23,726 nucleotides of DNA, taken from Myxococcales bacterium. GTDB taxonomy: Bacteria > Myxococcota_A > Polyangia > Polyangiales > Polyangiaceae. Under the pieces are notes generated by a model that did no database searches, was not told the origin of the DNA, and saw only the letters and a list, made by a program, of their open reading frames with translations. Below, piece by piece: positions 15,107-21,998 of the stretch; positions within the stretch are counted from its first letter, which is position 1, and every line of letters begins with the position of its first letter. A program made the position numbers and the translations under genes. The stretch covers positions 1 to 23,726 of the forward strand of contig JAHFDX010000004.1 in assembly GCA_023248785.1 (NCBI GenBank), written 5' to 3'.

Positions 15107-15198
15107 TAGCTTAGGCGAGCAGCAAATTAACGCGTGCATTACTGACCGTGTCACGATGGCCCTGGCATTTTCCTCATCTTGTGAAAGAACCGCGCCAC

Positions 15199-17040
15199 AT
15201 GCTTCCGTCCACGCTCCACCGAGTCGCTCGTTTCGCTCGCGCCTGTTCCGTCGCCGGTCTCGTTACCGCGGGTCTTTCGCCCGCGATGGCACAACAGCAC
15301 GTCTTTCACTTGGATCGTCTTGAGATGCCGGGCGGGCCTGACGATGGGCTCGTGCTCTTTCGTCCGAGCACCCAACCCAAGACGCTTTTTTATGCGCAGC
15401 TTGGGCTTGGTTACTCGCTCAATCCACTGCGCACGGCGAACATCACGTCGAATTACAACGTTCGCACGCGTTCCGATTACGCGGTGTTGAACCAGCAGCT
15501 GACGACCTACGGCCACGTGGGCATTCAATTGGTCGACCGCATCGCGGCGACCTTCTCGATGCCCGTTACCCTGTTTCAGAACGGGCAAAACCCCAATTAC
15601 GAAATCGGCGGTGGTCAGATTCAAAGTGGCACGACGAGCTTGGACACAGGCGGCAGCCCGTCTGGCGATATTCGGCTCGATTTGCGGGGATGGCTCTGGA
15701 GGTCGGACGACCAGCGCGCGGTGGTTGGAGCTCACGTCAGCGTCTTCTTTCCCACGGGCACAACTACGAACTTTGGCGGTGACTCGGGCGCCGGCGTTTG
15801 GCCAAGCCTGGATGTGGAATACACCTTGCCGAAATTTCCACTCACGCTGGTAGGAAATACGGGCGTCCACTTTCGGCAGCGACACGCGATTAACGACCCC
15901 GCCAATGCAAACGGTCTCGGTGTGGGTACCGAGTGGCGCTGGGCGGTTGGCGGCTTTTATCCGTTGAAGAAGGGCAAATACCGAGTGGGCGGTACGATCT
16001 TCGGACAAACGGGGCTTCAGTTTAGCGACCCGATTTCGGGGAGCACCGCATTCACCTACCGAAATACACCCATCGAATGGAACGGCGAGTTTCGAATGAA
16101 ATTCGGTTCGAACGACATGTTCTATTTCGGCGCGGGGGCGGGCACGCGGCTCGTCGGTGGGTACGGAGCGCCGGATCTTCGGGTGGTTTCGACCCTTGGC
16201 ATTCAAGTTCCCATCGAGAACTCCAAGCCTATCCAACCCGCTACGCGCGACGATTTGCGAAAGAAAATCATGGAGGAGGGCGACAAGGATACCGATCACG
16301 ACGGGATTCCCGATCACCTCGATGCCTGTCCTCTCGAACCCGAAGACGGCAAAGAACCCAACCCAACGGATGGCTGCCCGCAACCACCTGATCGCGACGG
16401 CGACGGCATCCTCGATGCCGACGATAAGTGCCCTGATGAGCCGGAAGACAAGGACGGGATTCAAGACGACGACGGTTGTCCGGAAATCGACGCCGACGGC
16501 GACGGGATTCGCGACGAAGACGATGCGTGTCCGCTTGTGCCGGGCAAGCCGAACGATGATCCCAAGAAAAACGGCTGTCCAACGCTTATCGTCCTCGAGA
16601 AGACACAAGTGCGCGTTCTTCAGCAGGTGAAGTTCGCCACCGATTCGGCGACGATTCTGCCAGCAAGCTTCAGCATGCTGCAGGAGGTGGTGGATCTATT
16701 GAAGGTTACGCCCAACATGAAGTTGTCCATCGAAGGTCACACCGATAGCCAGGGTGGCGCCGGATATAACTTGGGACTCTCCAAGCGAAGAGCCGCCTCC
16801 GTTCGCAAGTGGCTGGTCGACCACGGGGTGGAGGACAAGCGCTTGGTGTCTGATGGCTTCGGCCTAACGCGGCCAATTGGCGACAATACGACGACCGAGG
16901 GGCGCGCCCAGAACCGTCGCGTCGAATTCCGAATTGTAGGTGGGGCCCCTGCCGGGGGGGATGAAACCAAGGGCGCTCCCGCGCCGAAGGATCCCAGTTC
17001 GAAAACTCCCGCGCCGAAGCCGACAACCGAAAAGCAATAG
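15199..17040 (+). CDS. OmpA-family outer-membrane protein with thrombospondin type 3 repeats
   Basis: The protein has 613 residues from ATG 15199. The frame extends to 15148, but 15199 places a signal peptide (RACSVAGLVTAGLSPAMA-QQ) correctly. Residues about 30-350 are rich in alternating aromatic/polar strands and are probably a beta-barrel. Residues about 363-465 contain three Asp-rich calcium-binding TSP3-like repeats (DTDHDGIPDHLDACP, DRDGDGILDADDKCP, DADGDGIRDEDDACP). Residues about 471-585 form an OmpA C-terminal domain that binds peptidoglycan diaminopimelate, with IEGHTDSQGGAGYNLGLSKRRA and QNRRVEF. The tail is a Lys/Pro/Ala low-complexity stretch. It should tether the outer membrane to the cell wall. 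It shares its whole architecture with the gene at 21999 and has a terminator candidate downstream. Confidence 0.92.
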   Translation: MLPSTLHRVARFARACSVAGLVTAGLSPAMAQQHVFHLDRLEMPGGPDDGLVLFRPSTQPKTLFYAQLGLGYSLNPLRTANITSNYNVRTRSDYAVLNQQLTTYGHVGIQLVDRIAATFSMPVTLFQNGQNPNYEIGGGQIQSGTTSLDTGGSPSGDIRLDLRGWLWRSDDQRAVVGAHVSVFFPTGTTTNFGGDSGAGVWPSLDVEYTLPKFPLTLVGNTGVHFRQRHAINDPANANGLGVGTEWRWAVGGFYPLKKGKYRVGGTIFGQTGLQFSDPISGSTAFTYRNTPIEWNGEFRMKFGSNDMFYFGAGAGTRLVGGYGAPDLRVVSTLGIQVPIENSKPIQPATRDDLRKKIMEEGDKDTDHDGIPDHLDACPLEPEDGKEPNPTDGCPQPPDRDGDGILDADDKCPDEPEDKDGIQDDDGCPEIDADGDGIRDEDDACPLVPGKPNDDPKKNGCPTLIVLEKTQVRVLQQVKFATDSATILPASFSMLQEVVDLLKVTPNMKLSIEGHTDSQGGAGYNLGLSKRRAASVRKWLVDHGVEDKRLVSDGFGLTRPIGDNTTTEGRAQNRRVEFRIVGGAPAGGDETKGAPAPKDPSSKTPAPKPTTEKQ

Positions 17041-17067
17041 ATCCGCGCCTCGCCCGTCTATCAAACG

Positions 17068-17112
17068 CCCGCTGTAACCCCCATTGTCACAAGGGGCCCC
17101 ACAGCGGGGTTT
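17068..17112 (+). terminator. Intrinsic terminator candidate after the OmpA gene
   Basis: CCCGCTGT (17068-17075) pairs with ACAGCGGG (17101-17108), and CCCC inside pairs with GGGG, giving a long GC-rich stem starting 27 bases after the stop. The following GTTTG has only three T residues, so termination may be partial. Confidence 0.55.
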
Positions 17113-17184
17113 GCGCCGTCTTGCGCGTGCGCTATGGACGGCATCGTCGTTCGAGCAGACACGTTGCGAAACTCTTTTTAGGTA

Positions 17185-18039
17185 ATGAGGTTGAGCGTGC
17201 GAATTTCATTGTTCCTAATCGTCACGAGTTCCTTATTAGGCGCCGGATGCGCCGCTGCTGCGCCCGAGATCATCTACAAGGAGGGTTCGTCGAGCTCCGA
17301 AAAAGATCCCGGCATTGTCGTGCCCGATCTTCCAACCATCGATGGCGGCACGTCCTCCAACGACGGCGCCGCGCAACCTGGCACTGGCGATCTATTCGGC
17401 GACGGATTTTTGGCGACAAGCGATACGCTGACATCTGCCATGGCGCAGTCGTGGTTTACCGCTGGATCGTCCGTGACGCTCGGTGGCGCGGCCTTGGTCA
17501 CGCGTTCGCGAACATGTACGAATACTTCGGGATGTGCCGCGTGGAAGGTGAGGTCGCGACCCATGCTGCTCACCACCGCAGGTGGCCAGTATGCATTCGA
17601 ACTTCAGAGCACTGGAACGGGCACTGTGTCCGCATCGAACAACGGTTCGGCGATTTCGCTTGTCGTTCGGATCACGGACACCGCCAGTCAGTCCCTCACC
17701 CTCAGCGACTACAACGTCGGGCAATCGAGCTCTGGCAGCGCCGAGTACTCGGTGACCGCGTACGGGAGATACTCGTATGGGGCATCGGGACTAAACGAAA
17801 CGCTAACCTACTCTTCAACAACGTCGACCACGGTCGGCCCGTTTACGACGGGCTCGCAAGAATCACCGCGGATTTCTCGAACGGGCGCGTACGTTTATTT
17901 GCGTTCCGCTCCAGCGAGCAACTACCGCGACTCGTCGGGTAACTACATCGAGTATCAGTCGGCGATTTTTGCGCTTCTCAAAGCGGGCAAGGTTCCGCAG
18001 GTCGACACGTCGACAGGTGTTGCTGTCGTTCGATATTGA
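17185..18039 (+). CDS. Hypothetical lipoprotein-like secreted protein
   Basis: The protein has 284 residues. The N-terminus (VRISLFLIVTSSLLGAGC) is a signal peptide ending in a lipobox-like LLGAGC with Cys22; Gly at -3 is unusual, so lipidation is likely but not certain. A Ser/Gly/Asp-rich linker (24-65) precedes a domain rich in Ser, Thr, Gly and Tyr, typical of extracellular beta-structure. That domain includes RSRTCTNTSGCAAW, whose two cysteines may form a disulfide. No known family is recognised. The AGG before ATG 17185 is only 2 bases away; a GTG at 17197 with GAGG 6 bases upstream is an alternative start. It stands alone between a terminator candidate and the convergent CAP-domain gene. 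Confidence 0.75.
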   Translation: MRLSVRISLFLIVTSSLLGAGCAAAAPEIIYKEGSSSSEKDPGIVVPDLPTIDGGTSSNDGAAQPGTGDLFGDGFLATSDTLTSAMAQSWFTAGSSVTLGGAALVTRSRTCTNTSGCAAWKVRSRPMLLTTAGGQYAFELQSTGTGTVSASNNGSAISLVVRITDTASQSLTLSDYNVGQSSSGSAEYSVTAYGRYSYGASGLNETLTYSSTTSTTVGPFTTGSQESPRISRTGAYVYLRSAPASNYRDSSGNYIEYQSAIFALLKAGKVPQVDTSTGVAVVRY

Positions 18040-18046
18040 TCGCTGG

Positions 18047-18062
18047 CATTGTGCCAACAATG
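18047..18062. terminator. Small hairpin between convergent genes
   Basis: CATTGT (18047-18052) pairs with ACAATG (18057-18062) around loop GCCA in the 24-base gap between two convergent stop codons. It lacks a T-run and is AT-rich, so it is at best a weak bidirectional terminator. Confidence 0.3.
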
Positions 18063-18063
18063 T

Positions 18064-19236
18064 CTATCTCAACTCCGCCGCAAACATCTCCGTAACCCAA
18101 ACGTAACCGTTGTCATCACGAATTATACCCGGCCCCATATGCCGAAACTCGGGGCGCAGTAGGTTGGCCCGATGCGACGGGCTGTCCATCAACGAGCGAT
18201 GCGCCTGCTCAAGCGTCGGTGCATGCGCAACATTTTCCCCAACCACGCGAGAGCGCAGACCTGTTTTTTTCATCCGGGTCTCGAGAGTGCGACCTTCCAG
18301 CTCGTGCGCTAACTGCTGCCGATCGCGCATGTGGGTCGAGTGTTCATCCGCAGCGCGCGTCAATGCATCGTGGAGCGAAAGCCGGGCAAGACCATGTTCC
18401 ACGCGGAATGTGTTGACCCATGCAAGGAGCGTCGCTCGGTCGTCCTGAAGGACCTGCATACTCGGCGGGACCGACGAGGCGACGGGCGGCTCCACCGGAA
18501 CGGGCACATCAGCGTAAATCACTGTCTCTAAAATGGGTCTCGGACCCGCGCCGACGTCAGCGACCAACTGCATTCGGTACGGCCCCGGACGGTCGCACCA
18601 TGCACCCGCAACGACTTCGCGTCCGCGAAGCGTTGCCGAGTGATTGCGCGGAATGCCATCGGGACCCGTCACTACGAGAGCCACATCACGCGCGGACCTT
18701 AGAAAGGTTCCGCGAAGACTGAGCTCTCGCGGACAATGGGCTGACAGCGGTGGAAGCGTCGCATCCGCAAGCGCATCGACCACGACGACAATCCACGTGA
18801 TACTCCCACGCCCGTCTTTGAAACTGGATGCACCACATCGGATCTCCCCCGAAGGCTTCAGCGTCGCATAGAATTGGCGAAATTTATCAACGGGGGGCAC
18901 ATTTTCAGCAGCTGTCGGTTGAATCGACGTCCATGCCATCGGCCACACGTGCGGCGACCCCGCGAGACGCAGAGCATGATCGATGGCGGGAGTATCGACG
19001 GGCAAATCGTGCGTAATGCGCCATTGAATGATCCATTGGGCGGCCATATCCAGGCGCGGATCACGGGCTTCACACCCAAAAGGGGATGGAGCACTTTCAG
19101 TCGCACGCTCCGTCAAAGCCATCGGCACAGGTTCAGGTGCCATCGGAGGCACTGCAGGATCCGCAGGCACACAACCCAACGACGCAAGCCATGGCAGTGC
19201 GCTCAAGATCATAACTCGCGCACACCTCGCCTTCAC
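18064..19236 (-). CDS. CAP-domain (SCP/PR-1-like) lipoprotein
   Basis: The protein has 390 residues from GTG 19236, which has GGAG 8 bases upstream and overlaps the stop of the small gene before it (GTGA). A signal peptide ends in LASLGC (Cys22), suggesting a lipoprotein. A Pro-rich linker and a roughly 200-residue middle region without a recognised family follow. The C-terminal CAP domain (about 270-390) shows VNTFRVEHGLARL, ADEHSTHM, GENVAHA, SPSHRANLL and YVWVTEMFA. The His/Glu positions of the CAP cavity are retained, while the usual Trp before SPSHR is Leu. CAP proteins are extracellular with varied roles in envelope or matrix biology; no catalytic claim is made. It is the last gene of the minus-strand cluster. 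Confidence 0.9.
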   Translation of the reverse strand: MKARCARVMILSALPWLASLGCVPADPAVPPMAPEPVPMALTERATESAPSPFGCEARDPRLDMAAQWIIQWRITHDLPVDTPAIDHALRLAGSPHVWPMAWTSIQPTAAENVPPVDKFRQFYATLKPSGEIRCGASSFKDGRGSITWIVVVVDALADATLPPLSAHCPRELSLRGTFLRSARDVALVVTGPDGIPRNHSATLRGREVVAGAWCDRPGPYRMQLVADVGAGPRPILETVIYADVPVPVEPPVASSVPPSMQVLQDDRATLLAWVNTFRVEHGLARLSLHDALTRAADEHSTHMRDRQQLAHELEGRTLETRMKKTGLRSRVVGENVAHAPTLEQAHRSLMDSPSHRANLLRPEFRHMGPGIIRDDNGYVWVTEMFAAELR

Positions 19237-19352
19237 CGCGGCGACTCCAGGCGGGCTCGGCGCCGAGCCGAACGTTCGCCCAATGCAATCCCGACACGCA
19301 CACCGAGAATGAACCCGGCAACCGCTACGAGCGCAACGAGTAGCGTGCTCAC
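19233..19352 (-). CDS. 39-residue single-span membrane protein (small ORF)
   Basis: A GTG at 19352 opens a 39-codon frame (VSTLLVALVAVAGFILGVRV, then GIALGERSARRRARLESPR) ending TGA at 19233-19235. It has one hydrophobic helix of about 20 residues and an Arg-rich tail, giving a predicted N-out/C-in topology by the positive-inside rule. The start overlaps the stop of the upstream AgmX-like gene as GTGA, and its own stop overlaps the GTG of the CAP gene as GTGA. The ORF therefore fills the gap exactly with coupled junctions at both ends, which is strong evidence that it is translated. I recognise no family. It may be an accessory subunit of the AgmX-like protein. Confidence 0.78.
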   Translation of the reverse strand: MSTLLVALVAVAGFILGVRVGIALGERSARRRARLESPR

Positions 19353-21166
19353 TTGATTGTAAAGCTGCGGCTCACCGGTTGGGGCGCTCCGCTGAAGGCA
19401 GGCACTTTCGTATCAACGAATTTTTGCTCGACACAATGCCCAACACGCGTGTTTGCGAAAGGTGCACTCTCCACCTTGGCAGACTCCACAGTGCCGTCGG
19501 GTCTAAATGTAACAAGAACGCGACCGTCACCCGTGGGCCCACCCCTTTCCTTGCATGAAATGATCTTTGCGGATGCAGTGGTGAGCGCTGCGCGAGCGGC
19601 ATCTTTGTCGAACGCCGGACCGGTTGGAACCTTGGCAGACGCGCTGGCCGAGATGGTGGCCGACGGCACGGATGCGATTGTTGACGGAGAGCTTGATGGT
19701 GCGGCCGGAGTGGCCGATCGCCGCTGCGAAATCACAACCCCCGCGACTGCCGCAAGGCCAACCAATAGAACGCCAACCCCCGCGATCATGGCCACCGAGC
19801 TACCACCTGAAGAGGACGTTGCGGGCGCGCGGGAGAGCGACATCATCATCGGAGAAGGCAACGCACCGGGAAGAACGGGTGGCGAAAGGCTCGCCGAGAT
19901 CGACGACGATGCGCTGAGATTCATAATGTCGTCAACACGACCTGAAGGCGCAGTGGGTGCTTCACGCTTCGCGAACGAGCCGGCAAGTGCACGCATATCG
20001 ATAAGCCCCGAATTCTCACTCGCGGGGGAGCTCTCTGCGGGTTTCGGTGGTCGCACCTCGCCACTTAAAGAAGCTATCGAAAACAGAACGCTCGATTCGT
20101 TGCGCTCGCCGGTCAGAGGAGCGTCGCCCAACGATGCCTCTGAGTCTGCCGAGCCATTGCCCAACCGAGCGAGCACGTCCGATGGGTTCGGCTGATTCGG
20201 TGACGCATTGCTTCGCATCAGAAGGCCCGGTCTAGAACTAAATCTCCCACCTACAAGCGGCTCTGACGGCGGCGGCTCCCACGACGGCGGCGCCGATGGT
20301 GGGTCTGAGAATATTGGGACGCCCGCAGTGGGTGGGAAATTCGGCGACTGCGCAAAAACACTCGCGTTGCTTGGCGGTGGCGATTGCCCACCGAAGAACG
20401 GCCCGGCCGGACGGCTGGGTGGTGCAAGAGGCACAGGCTCGCTCGGCGTAAAGGCCAGAGGTGTGTTCGCTTGCGTGTAAAAAGGCCCTTCGTTCACGAT
20501 GCCGATGGCAGGCTCGGGCAGCGGAGATCCTCCAATGGGCGGAAACGACGGCGTCGGAAATGACGGCTGCGAGGTTACGTCTGATGCTGAGGGTGCCGGC
20601 GCAAACGGACCCGGCTGTGTATAGTTTTCGTGCGCGCGATATTCGTGTGTCGCTTCGTGCGGTGGAGCGGGACGCGAAAAACGGTCGCTGACGTCGTTCG
20701 GTGGGAGCATCGATCCGCGCGCAGGCTCTTGCGGCGGAATGTACGGCGCAGCTGCATGCGAATCGGACGCAAGGTGCGCGGCGGATGAGGCCTCAATCAG
20801 ACTTGGATCGCGCGACGCATCCGGTTGCTCTCCCCCTTGCCCAAGCGCTTGCGCGAGATCGGGAATTTCGTTGAGTGGCAACCAATCCGGCATGTCTTCG
20901 CGCCAGCAGTACGTGGTCTCGGCAATGCGCCCCTCGCGAAACGCCAGAAGGAGCTCCGAACGTTTCATCGTAAGCTGCTGATCGTCGTCTGCAAGAACAG
21001 TCCAGGTGTCGTCGACTGCCAAGGGTGCCATGACCGACACCAGGGACTTGCCGTTAATCACCACTATTTCGCCGCATTTTTTGCAACGAATCTTGGCGAT
21101 CTTGCCGGCGACTTTCGCGTCCGCGATCGTGTACTTGGCCTGGCATGCCTGGCAGGAGACTTTCAT
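19349..21166 (-). CDS. Zinc-ribbon/GYF protein with AgmX/PglI-type C-terminal domain (GltJ-like)
   Basis: The protein has 605 residues. An N-terminal MJ0042-type zinc ribbon has Cys5/Cys8 and Cys28/Cys31 (CQAC, CKKC). A GYF_2-like domain follows at about 54-107 (WTVLADDDQQLT, FREGRIAETTYCWREDMPDWLPL). Then come about 340 residues of Pro/Ser-rich disordered linker, one transmembrane helix (about 457-480, MIAGVGVLLVGLAAVAGVVI), and a periplasmic C-terminal domain (about 516-605). That domain has two cysteines (538, 578) and a TonB-like VLVTFRPDGTVESAKVES strand pattern. The order matches AgmX/GltJ of the Myxococcus gliding machinery, whose cytoplasmic zinc-ribbon/GYF part is reported to contact regulators. 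Whether this one serves motility is inference. It is coupled to the small gene downstream by GTGA. Confidence 0.88.
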   Translation of the reverse strand: MKVSCQACQAKYTIADAKVAGKIAKIRCKKCGEIVVINGKSLVSVMAPLAVDDTWTVLADDDQQLTMKRSELLLAFREGRIAETTYCWREDMPDWLPLNEIPDLAQALGQGGEQPDASRDPSLIEASSAAHLASDSHAAAPYIPPQEPARGSMLPPNDVSDRFSRPAPPHEATHEYRAHENYTQPGPFAPAPSASDVTSQPSFPTPSFPPIGGSPLPEPAIGIVNEGPFYTQANTPLAFTPSEPVPLAPPSRPAGPFFGGQSPPPSNASVFAQSPNFPPTAGVPIFSDPPSAPPSWEPPPSEPLVGGRFSSRPGLLMRSNASPNQPNPSDVLARLGNGSADSEASLGDAPLTGERNESSVLFSIASLSGEVRPPKPAESSPASENSGLIDMRALAGSFAKREAPTAPSGRVDDIMNLSASSSISASLSPPVLPGALPSPMMMSLSRAPATSSSGGSSVAMIAGVGVLLVGLAAVAGVVISQRRSATPAAPSSSPSTIASVPSATISASASAKVPTGPAFDKDAARAALTTASAKIISCKERGGPTGDGRVLVTFRPDGTVESAKVESAPFANTRVGHCVEQKFVDTKVPAFSGAPQPVSRSFTIK

Positions 21167-21286
21167 GGTTGACTCAAAACGTGGGTCCTAACGGGTTGTT
21201 GTCGGCCCGAGGGCGTTCGCCGCAGGCACGCGAGGCTGGTAGAGGGTCGCGCAAAACGAGGTGCAATACAATCTCAACGGTTCTAT

Positions 21287-21892
21287 TCAATTTAGCGCTT
21301 CAAGCAGCGATCCGTCGGCCGAACAGAACTTCTCGTGCCGGCTGCGGTGCCCGCAGGCAGGGCACACTCGCTCGACTCCCTCCCCGTGCGAAGCTGAGAC
21401 CATCGAGGCGTGCATGGGCGTTGCCATGAGCGCGTCGCCATCGTTCGGGCAGATACGCAAGTCGGCGGGGTAGCTAACTCCGCACGTCGGGCAACCTAGG
21501 GGCGGCCTTTCAGCTTCGACGAGATCGCGTTCCACACCCGGCGCACCGTCGAGCGAGCAATGCGCAGCACCACTTGGCAAGGTTCGCCCGCACGCCGAGC
21601 ACACGCGCCCGCGAGAGGTGGGTGCGAAGGCAGACACGCTAGTCTTTCGCATAGGACGCGGGTGCGCAGCCCGTTGGCGCCATCGCAACCAAACACCGAG
21701 ACTGCCAACGAAAACCAGCAGTGTACCCACAACGATAGCAAAAACGGTCCGGCTCGAAGGCGATTCAAACGTGCGCGCAGTCACCAAGGGAGCTTGAGGC
21801 ACGTCGGCGCGCACCACGGCTGTTCGCGCCGATGTGGCGACAACAACGAGCATGGCCGCGAGATGCGAGCGAACGCCGGTATTCCAAAGCAT
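21287..21892 (-). CDS. Membrane protein with three zinc-ribbon-like motifs
   Basis: The protein has 201 residues from ATG 21892; the frame is open to 22207, but that part runs antisense to the divergent OmpA gene. ATG 21853 is an alternative start. A signal-peptide-like hydrophobic N-terminus (about 8-29) is followed by a strong transmembrane helix (about 49-70, VFAIVVGTLLVFVGSLGVWL) and a basic juxtamembrane stretch. The C-terminal half carries three CxxCG...CxxDG units (Cys98/101/112, Cys134/137/148, Cys177/180/190). Each has three cysteines, with Asp where a fourth ligand would be expected. Such DZR-like motifs are frequent in Myxococcota proteins. It lies 120 bases upstream of the AgmX-like gene, which also has a zinc ribbon, and is probably in the same transcription unit. 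Function unknown. Confidence 0.77.
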   Translation of the reverse strand: MLWNTGVRSHLAAMLVVVATSARTAVVRADVPQAPLVTARTFESPSSRTVFAIVVGTLLVFVGSLGVWLRWRQRAAHPRPMRKTSVSAFAPTSRGRVCSACGRTLPSGAAHCSLDGAPGVERDLVEAERPPLGCPTCGVSYPADLRICPNDGDALMATPMHASMVSASHGEGVERVCPACGHRSRHEKFCSADGSLLEALN

Positions 21893-21998
21893 GGTCCCGT
21901 GATCGAAGCGTACCAAATTGCCGCTTTGTTGCCGGCGCAGGCGTGCGCATGGTGCGCTTTTGTTCCAACACATGCTTGTGCGTGTGGAGTGCCCCGCG
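21893..21998. promoter_or_regulatory. Divergent promoter region between zinc-ribbon and OmpA genes
   Basis: These 106 bases separate two divergent start codons. GGAG (21986-21989) lies 9 bases before the OmpA ATG. GCGCA/TGCGC (21945-21949 with 21953-21957) followed by TTTT makes a small terminator-like hairpin in the OmpA leader. No convincing -35/-10 pair was identified. Confidence 0.35.

Noticed and set aside
15046..15198. Replication origin next to rpmH
   Set aside because: No dnaA or dnaN gene and no recognisable cluster of DnaA boxes were seen in this short gap.
15151..16608. 485-codon minus-strand ORF opposite the OmpA/TSP3 gene
   Set aside because: Its sequence is a mirror of the Asp/Gly-rich coding strand; the sense strand has a signal peptide, TSP3 repeats and an OmpA domain.
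19353..20195. 280-codon plus-strand ORF opposite the AgmX-like gene
   Set aside because: It is the antisense shadow of a Ser/Pro-rich linker and the C-terminal domain; low complexity, no family resemblance.
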